Shown here: one piece after another, positions 9,582 through 18,147 of the stretch
Position numbering within the stretch: the first letter of the stretch is position 1
Layout: every line of letters starts with the position of its first letter
Origin: Gordonia jinhuaensis
Lineage (GTDB): Bacteria; Actinomycetota; Actinomycetes; Mycobacteriales; Mycobacteriaceae
Length of the DNA: 64,000 nucleotides
Assembly (NCBI RefSeq): GCF_014639795.1
Contig: NZ_BMGC01000009.1
Location: 62,001 to 126,000 of the forward strand
Reading direction: 5' to 3'
Translations under genes and position numbers: made by a program
The notes under the pieces: model-generated
The model's input: the letters and a program-made list of their open reading frames with translations, nothing else
What the model was told of the DNA's origin: nothing
Database searches by the model: none

Positions 9582-9778
9582 CGCCTTCATTCCGCGTGGG
9601 TCAAAAAAGTCTCCGAGTTCGTGAACCAATTCGGTCGCTCATTCGTTCCCGCGCTCCGCGCATGGGGGATGAGGCGTCGATCACCGGCCAGGATCGACAG
9701 CGGTGTCGCTCGGCTGGGGTCGGGTGTGCGCGCGCTCTCCGGCCGGGCGGGTCATGCGTGAGCTGGTCTGGTCGTGCT

Positions 9779-9784
9779 TAGGCT
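9779..9784 (+). promoter_or_regulatory. -10 box TAGGCT of cobF
   Basis: TAGGCT ends nine bases before the cobF ATG, giving a leader of only a few bases. The start region GGCTGGGCGGGTCATGCG (9781-9798) is a near-perfect direct copy of 9741-9758. Confidence 0.4.
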
Positions 9785-9793
9785 GGGCGGGTC

Positions 9794-10555
9794 ATGCGCA
9801 CACTACGACTGATCGGGATCGGACCCGGCGATCCGAACCTCCTCACGCTGGCCGCGGTTGATGCGATCGCCGCCACTGACGTCTTCCTGCTGATCGACAA
9901 GGGCGCCTCGACCGGCGAGCTGGCCGACATACGCCGCGACATGCTCACGCGCTTCGCAGGCTCCGATCATCGCGAGGTCACCGTGCCCGACCCGCCTCGC
10001 GACCGCGATCCGGCCGACTACGACGCCGAGGTGCGGCGCTGGCACGGCGAACGCGCGAGGCGGCTCTACGCGGCGCTGACCGGGTCGGTCCCCGCCGACG
10101 GGTCGGCGGCGATCCTGGTGTGGGGTGATCCCGCGCTCTACGACAGTTCGATGCGCCTGGCCGACGACATGGTCGCCACCGCCGCCGCGGCCGGAGAGCT
10201 GCTCGACGTCGAGGTGATCCCCGGTGTCACGAGCGTCTCCGCACTCACCGCCTCGGCACGTGTCCCGGTCAACCGGATCGGTGAACCGATCCACATCACC
10301 ACCGGACGGCGACTGGCGCAGACGCCGGTCGGCGCCGACCGCAACCAGGTGGTGATGCTCGACGCCCACTGCACCTTCCGCGAGACCGCGAACGCCGACG
10401 ACCTGATCTGGTGGGGCGCCTATCTCGGAACCGACCACGAGGTGGTGATCGCCGGCGAGGTGGGCCAGGTGGGTGAGCAGATCGCGGCGACGCGGGAGCG
10501 TCTGCGCGCCGAATACGGCTGGATCATGGACATCTATCTGCTACGCAAGCCATGA
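9794..10555 (+). CDS. cobF: Precorrin-6A synthase (deacetylating)
   Basis: A SAM-dependent methyltransferase of the aerobic cobalamin pathway. It methylates C-1 of precorrin-5 and releases acetate to give precorrin-6A. The 253 residues are full length for CobF. The N-terminus RLIGIGPGDPNLLTLAAVDAI is the tetrapyrrole-methylase SAM-site start, VWGDPALYDSSMRLADD near residue 113 is the DPxxYDS segment, and VEVIPGVTSVSALTASARVP follows. It is encoded alone here; the other cob genes must be elsewhere. It is convergent with cysQ, and the shared hairpin begins in its stop codon. Confidence 0.9.
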   Translation: MRTLRLIGIGPGDPNLLTLAAVDAIAATDVFLLIDKGASTGELADIRRDMLTRFAGSDHREVTVPDPPRDRDPADYDAEVRRWHGERARRLYAALTGSVPADGSAAILVWGDPALYDSSMRLADDMVATAAAAGELLDVEVIPGVTSVSALTASARVPVNRIGEPIHITTGRRLAQTPVGADRNQVVMLDAHCTFRETANADDLIWWGAYLGTDHEVVIAGEVGQVGEQIAATRERLRAEYGWIMDIYLLRKP

Positions 10556-10586
10556 GCCGTACCTGCCGGACGGGTCGGTACGGCTC
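10554..10586. terminator. Bidirectional hairpin between cobF and cysQ
   Basis: A 10-bp perfect stem (10554-10563 with 10577-10586) in the 51-base gap of two convergent genes. It overlaps the cobF stop codon. Confidence 0.6.
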
Positions 10587-10606
10587 TGCACGCCGTCAGA
10601 CCGCGC

Positions 10607-11374
10607 TCACCAGATCGGCGCGATCGCCTCGAGGATGTCGTCGGCGATCTCGCGTCGCGCGATGAGGAAGTCGGTGCTGTAGGGCACAGGCTGGTTGTAG
10701 ACGAGTTCGGTCCCGTCGAGCCGGCTGCAGTGCAGTCCCGCGGCCAGCGCGACGCCCACCGGTGCGCAGTTGTCCCACTCGTGCTGGCCCCCGGCGTGGA
10801 TGTAGGCGTCGGCGTCACCGCGCACCACCGCCATCGCCTTCGCGCCCGCCGAACCGATACGCAGTGGTGTCAGACCCAGTCGCATCGCGGCGGCCTCGGC
10901 CGGCATCGAATCCCAGAAGCGCGGTGAGGCGAGCCGCCCGGTCAACGGTGTGGTCGGCTCGGTGACCGTGTCGGTGCCGAACAGTTCGCCGGTCGCGGGC
11001 AGACAGACCGCGGAGTCGGCGGGGCGACCGTCGATGGTCAGCGCGATGTGCACGGCCCAGTCGTCGCGACCGGCAGAGAACTCCTTGGTCCCGTCGAGCG
11101 GGTCGATGATCCACACGCGTTCGGCACGAAGTCGTGCGGGATCGTCGGCGGCTTCCTCCGACAGCACCGCATCGTGTGGCCGGTGCACCGAGAGAACCGC
11201 CGAGATCCATGCCTGCGCCATCGCATCGCCGAGGTCGCCGAGCAGACTTCCGCCGACCAGGCCCTCGTGCCGGATCGCCGTGAGGATGTGACCGGCGCCC
11301 TCGGCGAGATGGGCCGACAACTGTGCATCATCGAACCGCGCACCGTCGAGTGGGCCCGTCTGGCGTGGACTCAT
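10607..11374 (-). CDS. cysQ: 3'(2'),5'-bisphosphate nucleotidase, CysQ-type
   Basis: An inositol-monophosphatase-fold enzyme. CysQ proteins remove the 3'-phosphate from PAP/PAPS and so recycle a by-product of sulfate assimilation; some mycobacterial members also hydrolyse fructose-1,6-bisphosphate or inositol phosphates. The 255-residue protein shows the metal-site motifs in order: SEEAADD near residue 70, IDPLDGTKEFSAGRDDWAVHIAL near 90 and the C-terminal EWDNCAPVGVALAAGL near 200. The open frame extends far upstream, but the ATG at 11374 gives the normal length. No sulfate genes adjoin it. Confidence 0.85.
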   Translation of the reverse strand: MSPRQTGPLDGARFDDAQLSAHLAEGAGHILTAIRHEGLVGGSLLGDLGDAMAQAWISAVLSVHRPHDAVLSEEAADDPARLRAERVWIIDPLDGTKEFSAGRDDWAVHIALTIDGRPADSAVCLPATGELFGTDTVTEPTTPLTGRLASPRFWDSMPAEAAAMRLGLTPLRIGSAGAKAMAVVRGDADAYIHAGGQHEWDNCAPVGVALAAGLHCSRLDGTELVYNQPVPYSTDFLIARREIADDILEAIAPIW

Positions 11375-11464
11375 CGGCTCACATACCTTCCTGCTCGACC
11401 AGACAGGGTGTCGTCTGCGATGAAGGCACCCATGCCCAGTGCTCCTGTAGAGCACACTAGAGGT

Positions 11465-12376
11465 ATGCCCGAACTTCCCGAGGTCACCGCGATCGCCGAC
11501 TACGTGGACGGGCGTGCGGCAGGTCTGCCGATCCGGCGCATCGACGTCGCCTCGCTGTCGGTACTCAAGACCGCCGACCCGCCCATCACGGCGCTGGCCG
11601 GACGCACCGTCGAGCGTGTCTGGCGGATCGGCAAGTACCTCGTGTTCACCACCGTCCCGGGTCCGGGTGCCGCACCTGAGGCGGACGGCGAGATCCATCT
11701 GGTGATCCATCTGTCGCGGGCGGGTTGGCTGCGCTGGTCGCAGAATCTGTCGCAGACGCCGCCGCGGCCAGGCGGCAAGGGGCCGATCGCGCTGCGGGTG
11801 CACTGTGGGCTGCCGGGCGAAGGATTCGATGTGACCGAGGCGGGTACCCAGAAGCGACTCGCGGTATGGGTGGCGCGTACGGCGGCGGGAACCGACCACA
11901 TCCCTGATGTGGACAAGATCGCCTCGCTCGGACCTGACGCGCTGGCGCTGTCTGAACCGGAGTTCGCGGCCACGATCTCCGCGGCGACCGGCCGGATCAA
12001 GAATGTTCTCACCGACCAGCGCGTGATCGCCGGCATCGGCAACGCCTACAGCGACGAGATCCTGCACACCGCCAAGATGTCGCCGTTCGCGTCGGTGAAG
12101 ACACTGAGCGACACGGCCTTGGCCGACCTCTACTCGGTCATGCGGTCGGTTCTGCTCGACGCCATCGCACGGCTGGAAGGTCAGGAGGTCGCGACGATGA
12201 AGAGCGAGAAGCGATCTGGGCTCCAGGTGCACGGGCGCACCGGCATGCCGTGTCCGGTGTGCGGGGACACCGTGCGTGAGGTGTCCTTCGCCGACCGCTC
12301 ATTCCAGTACTGTCCCACCTGCCAGACCGGCGGCCGGATCCTCGCCGACCGTCGGATGTCCCGGCTGCTCAAGTGA
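11465..12376 (+). CDS. Fpg/Nei-family DNA glycosylase
   Basis: A base-excision repair glycosylase/AP lyase of 303 residues. The mature N-terminus PELPEVTAIADYV carries the catalytic proline 2 and glutamate 3, and the conserved lysine lies in SVLKTADPP. The helix-two-turn-helix segment (RVIAGIGNAYSDEILHTAKMSPF) and a C-terminal zinc finger with CPVCGD...YCPTCQ (about residues 262-285) complete the family layout. Whether it prefers 8-oxoguanine (Fpg) or oxidised pyrimidines (Nei) is not clear; the sequence around residues 60-100 is insertion-rich. Its TGA overlaps the GTG of the next gene (GTGA at 12373-12376), so the two are probably translationally coupled. Confidence 0.87.
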   Translation: MPELPEVTAIADYVDGRAAGLPIRRIDVASLSVLKTADPPITALAGRTVERVWRIGKYLVFTTVPGPGAAPEADGEIHLVIHLSRAGWLRWSQNLSQTPPRPGGKGPIALRVHCGLPGEGFDVTEAGTQKRLAVWVARTAAGTDHIPDVDKIASLGPDALALSEPEFAATISAATGRIKNVLTDQRVIAGIGNAYSDEILHTAKMSPFASVKTLSDTALADLYSVMRSVLLDAIARLEGQEVATMKSEKRSGLQVHGRTGMPCPVCGDTVREVSFADRSFQYCPTCQTGGRILADRRMSRLLK

Positions 12377-13509
12377 ATTCGGTCGATGACCGGCGTGAAC
12401 ACCCGGAGTTCGACGCGCTGCCGCCGGGACTGAGGCTCAACCAGACCCAGTTCATTGCCACCCACAACTCATGTCATCGGATCCCGGTACCCGACGAGCG
12501 ATTCCCGTGGCTGCTCGGCGCCGACCTCGACAGCTACCGCTACGACCACCTGCCGTTTGCACGACAACTCGGTGAGCAGAATGTGCGCGGACTCGAGCTC
12601 GACCTGTACCCCGACCCCGACGGCGGTCGGTATCGCCGCCCACTGGCCCGACGGTGGCGTGGGAGAGGTGAGATCGGCGACCCCGCACTGGCGAGACCGG
12701 GAATCAAGGTGATGCACGGACCCGACGAGGACTATCGAACCGTGCGTGCGGGACTGGTCGGCGCTCTCGAGGACATCGTCGGCTGGTCGGCTGCGCACCC
12801 GCACCACGTCCCGCTGGTGATCCAGTTGGAGCTCAAACGCGGGTGGCCGTTCTCGCGCCTGGTCGGTGGCGTCGGGGTGCCGTCGTGGTCGGCACCCGGC
12901 GGGTCGGCGAGTACGGGAGCCCACGCGGCGGCCACCGCACTCGACGAGCTCGACGACACCCTGCGTGCGGTCGCGGGTGACCGGTTGCTGGTGCCCGACG
13001 ATCTGCGCATCGCGGGAAAGTCCCTGCGAGCCAGTGTGCTCGAGGACGGATGGCCGCTGGTCGACGACATCCGTGGCCGGATCATCTGCTTTCTCGACGC
13101 CGGCGACGAGAATTCCTCCCATCACCGCCGTACGCGTGCGGCCTACACCCGTGATCGTCCGAATCTCGAGGGTCGGGTCGCCTTCACCACGCCCGCCCCC
13201 GATCAACCCGACGCCGCGATCGTGATGCGCAACGACCCGCGCGGGGAGTCCGCCGACCACATCAGGGCGCTGGTGGAGCGGGGCTTCGTGGTGCGTACCC
13301 GTGCCGACGTACCGGTGTCGACAGCCAAACGCAACGATCACGCCAGGGTGCGGTGTGCGCTCGACTCCGGGGCGCAGATGATCTCCACCGACTTCCCGGT
13401 CGCTGGGCGTGCGTTCCGTTGGGGGGACGGCACTTTCGTGGCGCAGCTACCCGGAGGGGTCAGTGTGCGACCGAATCCGGTGACCGCGGCGGTAAGGTCG
13501 CCGACATAA
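12373..13509 (+). CDS. Ca2+-dependent phosphoinositide phospholipase C-like protein
   Basis: A 378-residue soluble protein of the bacterial PI-PLC X-domain-like TIM-barrel group (compare PF16670). Motifs are FIATHNSCH near residue 30 (first catalytic histidine), RGLELDLYPDPDGG near 75 (acidic metal ligands), KVMHGPDEDYR near 115 (second histidine) and LVIQLELK near 150. The C-terminal GAQMISTDFPV is the usual closing motif. No signal peptide is seen, which is unusual because many relatives are exported. The GTG start overlaps the glycosylase stop by four bases. The real substrate in a bacterium may be phosphatidylinositol or glycosylated inositol lipids of the mycolata envelope; that is inference. 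Confidence 0.8.
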   Translation: MNSVDDRREHPEFDALPPGLRLNQTQFIATHNSCHRIPVPDERFPWLLGADLDSYRYDHLPFARQLGEQNVRGLELDLYPDPDGGRYRRPLARRWRGRGEIGDPALARPGIKVMHGPDEDYRTVRAGLVGALEDIVGWSAAHPHHVPLVIQLELKRGWPFSRLVGGVGVPSWSAPGGSASTGAHAAATALDELDDTLRAVAGDRLLVPDDLRIAGKSLRASVLEDGWPLVDDIRGRIICFLDAGDENSSHHRRTRAAYTRDRPNLEGRVAFTTPAPDQPDAAIVMRNDPRGESADHIRALVERGFVVRTRADVPVSTAKRNDHARVRCALDSGAQMISTDFPVAGRAFRWGDGTFVAQLPGGVSVRPNPVTAAVRSPT

Positions 13510-14270
13510 TCCTGCGCTCGCGTCCCGCACCTGACCGGAAGACGATCCTCATCACCGGTGCCAGTTCCGGCCTCGGCGAAGGGATGGCACGCGCCTACGC
13601 CGCACGGGGGAAGTCGCTGGCGCTGTGTGCGCGCCGGCTCGACCGCCTGCAGGCGCTGGCCGACGAGCTGGAGCCGACGGCGGCGACGGTGGCCGTCGCC
13701 CCGCTCGACGTAACCGATACCGACGCTGTCGCAGCCGTATTCGCCGATCTCGACGCACAGCTCGGTGGACTCGACCGGGTGATCGTCAACGCCGGACTGG
13801 GCAAGGGTGCACCGTTGGGAACCGGTAAGCCGCACGCGAATCTGGCGACCGCCACCACGAATTTCATCGGTGCGCTCGCTCAGGCCGAGGCCGCGCTGGC
13901 GTTGTTCCGCGAACGTGGAGCAGGCCATCTCGTGCTCGTCAGCTCGATGAGTGCTGTCCACGGCCTGCCCAAGGCGCAGGCGGCGTATTCGGCGTCCAAA
14001 GCCGGGGTCAGCGCGCTCGGACAGGGGCTGGCGGTCGAGTTCGCCCGCAGTCCGATCACCATCAGCGTGGTGCTGCCCGGCTACATCGCCACCGACATCA
14101 ACGCCGGCGTGACGACGACGATGATGACCGACTACGACACCGGGGTGGCGGCGATGGTCGAGGCCATCGACAGCGAACGTGAACGCGTCGTGGTCCCCAC
14201 CTGGCCGTGGGCGGTGGTCGACAAGGCATTGCGGTTTCTGCCCGAACCGGTGGTGCGACGCCTGATCTGA
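13419..14270 (+). CDS. Short-chain dehydrogenase/reductase; start uncertain
   Basis: An NAD(P)-dependent SDR. The Rossmann motif TGASSGLG starts near 13554, the NAG motif (IVNAGLG) near 13788, the catalytic serine lies in LVSSMSA, and the YSASK tyrosine/lysine pair is near 13986. The C-terminus is full. The homologous region seems to begin around 13500-13515, but that frame has no ATG, GTG or TTG there (it reads GTC GCC GAC ATA ATC CTG). The nearest standard in-frame starts are TTG 13419 and GTG 13353, both inside the preceding PI-PLC gene. I list TTG 13419 as a placeholder. Either translation starts inside the neighbour, a rare AUA/CUG codon is used, or the start has been lost. The substrate is unknown. 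Confidence 0.75.
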   Translation: MGGRHFRGAATRRGQCATESGDRGGKVADIILRSRPAPDRKTILITGASSGLGEGMARAYAARGKSLALCARRLDRLQALADELEPTAATVAVAPLDVTDTDAVAAVFADLDAQLGGLDRVIVNAGLGKGAPLGTGKPHANLATATTNFIGALAQAEAALALFRERGAGHLVLVSSMSAVHGLPKAQAAYSASKAGVSALGQGLAVEFARSPITISVVLPGYIATDINAGVTTTMMTDYDTGVAAMVEAIDSERERVVVPTWPWAVVDKALRFLPEPVVRRLI

Positions 14271-14283
14271 ATCCGGTGCCGGT

Positions 14284-15756
14284 TCACCACGGTGTCGGGG
14301 TCAGCCCCCACTGCTTGGCGCAGTGTTCGATCACGTTCGCCAGATCGGTGGCATCGACCACCTGCACATCGGGGGCGCAGAAGGCGACCGTCACCACTGA
14401 TCCGTTTCGGATCATCCAGGCCCGCAACGACATCCGGGTCTGATCGGCCGTCGCTGCGGTCAGCTGCGGGTAGACGGCGCGTACGGCGATACGGGAGAAG
14501 AGCGACGCCGCGCGGCCCCCGGTCAGGGCGTCGGGGCTGAACGCGTCCGCATCGGAGTGCAGAACGCTCGCCAGTGCGTCACCGGCGCCGGGGTCGGGGA
14601 TGAGCCGGTGGGCGATCCGGTCGCCGACGAGGTGCAGCAGTTGCGGCGGCATACCCGCGGGCGGTCCGAACGCCGGCGACCGGTGGGTCCGGTGCGCGGC
14701 CGGATCGCCGGTGAGGCACTCGCGTGCGTCGCGGAGCTGCCGTTCGATGGAGGTGAGGTCGGCGGAGGGGGGACGGGGGGTACGCACCACGGCCGCCGAG
14801 AGAGCCTCCGAGCGGGCGTCACGACAGCTGGCACGCATGCCCCCGTCTGCCGGTGATGCCATATCCCTGCGCGGCCCGTGTGCGTCGGCGCGCCGGGCGA
14901 TCGGTATCGCGACCTCGACGTCGTCGGTCTCGCGCAGCACGCCGGCCGCACAGCCCGCGATCGCGGCGAGTAAGGCGGTCGACGAGCCCCCGTGACGTGT
15001 GGCCGCCTCGTCCCAGTCGGCGACGTCGAAATCCACGATCTGCGTCGGCTCACGCCATCCGGCCCGGCCGGGCGCAGACCTGGTCGGCCCGTCCCGCAGC
15101 GGCACCGCACGAGAAGGCAATGCCGACAACAGTTCTCGACGGACGTGGCGGTCGGTGACGCCACGGACGATCGTCCGTGCGACCCGACCCAGCGCGGCGA
15201 GCTGGGACAGTGCGTCGGTGACATCGTCGGCGACACCGGGAGCCGCCGGCCCGCGCGCACCGGATCCCTGCGTGATCGATTCCTGTGCGCTCGGTCCTGG
15301 TGTGGTCGACTCATGCAGAGCGGCCGCGGCCAGGTCGAGCATGGTGCGCCCGTCGGCGACCAGATGTGAACAGACCAGACTGATCGTGGTCGCCCCGCCG
15401 GTCTCGTAGGCCAGCGACAGTTCCCAGACGGGCCCCTCGTCGACGTCGATGGGCCGGCGAGCCATTCGGTCGGCCCAGTTGAGGACGTCGTCGATCTCGC
15501 CCGGTTCGCGATGAATCGGCGCGACACGGGTCGTCGTCACGAAGTACCTGCGCGCGAACGGGATCCGCGCCCTGCGCACCACCCGGTTCAGCGGACCTGC
15601 CGCGAGGGCGGCGTGGGCCCGGACCAACGCCGCCACCGGGATGTGTGCGTCGATCCGCCAGATTCCCTGCATCACCACGGTCGGTCCGAGACCGTGATGG
15701 GTGCGCCAGAACATGTCGTCGACAACACCGAGCCGTGCGACGTGCGTTTCGCTCAT
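14284..15756 (-). CDS. Condensation-fold acyltransferase (PapA/WS-DGAT-like)
   Basis: A 490-residue protein of the CoA-dependent acyltransferase/condensation superfamily. The active-site motif HxxxDG is present as HLVADG near residue 130, and the N-terminus (RLGVVDDMFWRTHHGLGPTVVMQGIWRI) follows the substrate-tunnel layout of PapA and wax ester synthase/DGAT proteins. Such enzymes esterify an acyl chain onto an alcohol, a sugar or diacylglycerol; which of these is not visible. The start is the ATG at 15756 (MSETHVARLG). It follows pgi with a 25-base gap on the same strand and is probably cotranscribed. Its middle portion (about residues 180-330) is arginine/alanine-rich and weakly conserved. 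Confidence 0.68.
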   Translation of the reverse strand: MSETHVARLGVVDDMFWRTHHGLGPTVVMQGIWRIDAHIPVAALVRAHAALAAGPLNRVVRRARIPFARRYFVTTTRVAPIHREPGEIDDVLNWADRMARRPIDVDEGPVWELSLAYETGGATTISLVCSHLVADGRTMLDLAAAALHESTTPGPSAQESITQGSGARGPAAPGVADDVTDALSQLAALGRVARTIVRGVTDRHVRRELLSALPSRAVPLRDGPTRSAPGRAGWREPTQIVDFDVADWDEAATRHGGSSTALLAAIAGCAAGVLRETDDVEVAIPIARRADAHGPRRDMASPADGGMRASCRDARSEALSAAVVRTPRPPSADLTSIERQLRDARECLTGDPAAHRTHRSPAFGPPAGMPPQLLHLVGDRIAHRLIPDPGAGDALASVLHSDADAFSPDALTGGRAASLFSRIAVRAVYPQLTAATADQTRMSLRAWMIRNGSVVTVAFCAPDVQVVDATDLANVIEHCAKQWGLTPTPW

Positions 15757-15781
15757 CGCGACCAGATGCCGTCGTCGAGGA

Positions 15782-17488
15782 TCACGGAGTGCGGCCCCGC
15801 TGCTTGCGGTACCAGCGCACCAGCGCATCGGTGGACGAGTCGCTCTGTGCGGCAGGGGAATCCGCAGAAGTGATGACCGAGAGCAGTTCCTTGGCCTGAC
15901 TCTTGCCGAGCTGCACACCCCACTGGTCGAAGGAGTTGATACCCCAGATCGCACCCGCGACGAACACCTGGTGTTCGTAGAGCGCGATCAGCTGGCCGAC
16001 CACCGACGGGGTGAGCTCGTGAGACATGATGGAGGTCGACGGCCGGTTGCCCGGCATCACCTGATGGGGCACCAGTCGTTCTTCGACTCCCTCGGCAGCG
16101 ACCTCCTCGGCGGTCTTGCCGAACGCCAGCACCTTCGTCTGCGCGAAGTAGTTGCTCATCAGTAGATCGTGCATCGACCCGTCGCTCTGCGCCGTGAGCG
16201 GATCGTCGGATGCCGACAGCACGGGTAGATCGTCTGTCGCAGTGGCAAATCCGATGAAATCCGAGGGGATCATGCGGGTGCCCTGATGCAGCAGCTGGTA
16301 GAAGGCGTGCTGGCCGTTGGTCCCCGGCTCACCCCAGAACACCTCGCCGGTGTCGGCGGTCACGTGATCGCCGGACTTGGTCACGCTCTTGCCGTTGGAC
16401 TCCATCGTCAGCTGCTGGAGATAGGCCGAGAAGCGGCTCATGTCATTGGAATAGGGGAGTACCACCCGGGAGGCGACATTCCAGAAGTTGTCGTACCACA
16501 GGCCGATGAGCCCGAGCAGGACCGGCGCGTTGGCCTCGAGCGGTGCAGTGCGGAAGTGGTCGTCGACGATGTGGAAACCGGCGAGGAACTCGCCGAAAGC
16601 TTCCTTGCCGATGGCGGCCATCACCGACAGGCCGATCGCTGAATCCACCGAGTAGCGTCCGCCCACCCAGTCCCAGAACTCGAACATGTTGGCGGTGTCG
16701 ATGCCGAACTCCGACACCTTCTCGGCGTTGGTGCTCACTGCCACAAAATGTTTGGAGACCGCATCATCGCTTCCGAGTGCCTTCACCAGCCACTGACGGG
16801 CGGCCGAGGCGTTGGTGATGGTCTCGAGTGTGGTGAAGGTCTTCGACGCGACGATGAACAGTGTGGTCTCCGGATCGAGGCCGTCGAGTGTGGCCACGAG
16901 ATCGGCCGGGTCGACGTTGGAGACGAAACGGCAGTGGATTGAGCCGGTGACGTAGTGGCGCAGCGCCTGATAGACCATCGCCGGGCCGAGGTCGGAGCCG
17001 CCGATGCCGATGTTGATGACCGTCTCGATGGGTTTGCCGGTGTAGCCCTTCCACTCGCCACTGCGCAGCGCGTCGGTGAAAGCCCCCATCCTGTCGAGGA
17101 CTTCGTGGACGTCGCCGACCACATCCTGACCGTCGACCGACAGTGTGGCGTCGGCGGGCAGGCGCAGTGCGGTGTGCAGCACGGCGCGATCCTCGGTGTT
17201 GTTGATGTGCTCGCCGGCGAACATTGCGTCGCGTTTGCCCTCGACGTCGGCCGCACGAGCGAGATCAACGAGTTTGGTGAGCGTTTCGCGAAGGACGCGC
17301 TGTTTGGAGTAATCGATGTGCAGATCTCCGACATCGACGGTCAGTTCGTCGCCACGATTCGGGTCCTCTGCGAACACATCTCGCAGATGAAGTGCTGCCA
17401 CCTCGGGCTGATGTTCGGCGAGTGCCTGCCATTGCGCGGTGGCGGTGATGTCGAATTCCTGATTCTTGTCGCGATTTCCGTCTGCCAT
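15782..17488 (-). CDS. pgi: Glucose-6-phosphate isomerase
   Basis: Interconverts glucose-6-phosphate and fructose-6-phosphate in the cytoplasm. The 568 residues are full length for the long bacterial form. Motifs include [19 protein letters not shown] (sugar-phosphate site, near residue 152), the phosphate-binding [13 protein letters not shown] near 215, [13 protein letters not shown] near 270 and the signature [14 protein letters not shown] near 525. The ATG at 17488 starts [12 protein letters not shown]. The neighbours pgi-chorismate mutase-pcrA match Rv0946c-Rv0949 of M. tuberculosis, apart from the added acyltransferase and membrane-protein genes. Confidence 0.96.
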   Translation of the reverse strand: MADGNRDKNQEFDITATAQWQALAEHQPEVAALHLRDVFAEDPNRGDELTVDVGDLHIDYSKQRVLRETLTKLVDLARAADVEGKRDAMFAGEHINNTEDRAVLHTALRLPADATLSVDGQDVVGDVHEVLDRMGAFTDALRSGEWKGYTGKPIETVINIGIGGSDLGPAMVYQALRHYVTGSIHCRFVSNVDPADLVATLDGLDPETTLFIVASKTFTTLETITNASAARQWLVKALGSDDAVSKHFVAVSTNAEKVSEFGIDTANMFEFWDWVGGRYSVDSAIGLSVMAAIGKEAFGEFLAGFHIVDDHFRTAPLEANAPVLLGLIGLWYDNFWNVASRVVLPYSNDMSRFSAYLQQLTMESNGKSVTKSGDHVTADTGEVFWGEPGTNGQHAFYQLLHQGTRMIPSDFIGFATATDDLPVLSASDDPLTAQSDGSMHDLLMSNYFAQTKVLAFGKTAEEVAAEGVEERLVPHQVMPGNRPSTSIMSHELTPSVVGQLIALYEHQVFVAGAIWGINSFDQWGVQLGKSQAKELLSVITSADSPAAQSDSSTDALVRWYRKQRGRTP

Positions 17489-17669
17489 CGTCGATCTCCG
17501 ACCTCTCGTCGTCGCATCAGTGGACGGCCGTGACGAGGCCGCCCCGCTCCTCACGAGCCTAGCCCGAGGAACAGTCGCTCAGCACGGGATCTTCGCTGGC
17601 GCCGGACTTATCACAGTCGGCCGACTTGTCGTCTTCGAGCCGGGTCGCGGCAGATGTCCGCTCGGTGAC

Positions 17670-17996
17670 TCAGCGCCCGAGCGGGCCGCGCCCCAGGCGC
17701 AGCAGCAGCATCGCCAGGGTGTGACCCTCCTGGCCGAGGTCGGAGAAACGCTCGAGCACCTTGACCTCTCGGCTGTGCACCAGACGTGGGCCACCGGAGG
17801 CCATCCGGGTACGACCGATCTTCTTCGACACCGCACTGCGCTGTTTGATGGCGGCGAGGATCAGCGCGTCCATACGGTCGATCTCCCGTCGTAGTACCTC
17901 GATGTCGTCGGGAAGTGCGTCCACATCGACGTCGAGACCATAGGCATGCGGTTCGAACGGCGATCCGGCGCCAGGGCGATCATCGGAGGTGCTCAC
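17670..17996 (-). CDS. Chorismate mutase, AroQ type
   Basis: Converts chorismate to prephenate, the first step towards phenylalanine and tyrosine. The 108-residue all-helical protein matches Rv0948c. IEVLRREIDRMDALILAAIKQR is the first long helix with the catalytic arginine, KKIGRTRM holds the conserved lysine/arginine, and the C-terminus RLGRGPLGR is the tail that, in M. tuberculosis, contacts the DAHP synthase that activates this otherwise weak enzyme. The GTG at 17996 (VSTSDDRPG) fits the expected length; upstream codons in the same frame are arginine-rich and unlike the family. Confidence 0.88.
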   Translation of the reverse strand: MSTSDDRPGAGSPFEPHAYGLDVDVDALPDDIEVLRREIDRMDALILAAIKQRSAVSKKIGRTRMASGGPRLVHSREVKVLERFSDLGQEGHTLAMLLLRLGRGPLGR

Positions 17997-18147
17997 CGAG
18001 GTGATTTTGCCACGCACCGACGTCCCTGATCGCACTCGGTGCGTGATGGACACGCGTGGGCGCCGCGTCCGGGAAGCACACGGGTCGATCCGTGTGCCCA
18101 GGCGTGTGACGTGCGGGGTGTTGACCCACGGCTGGTAAGAACAGGGC

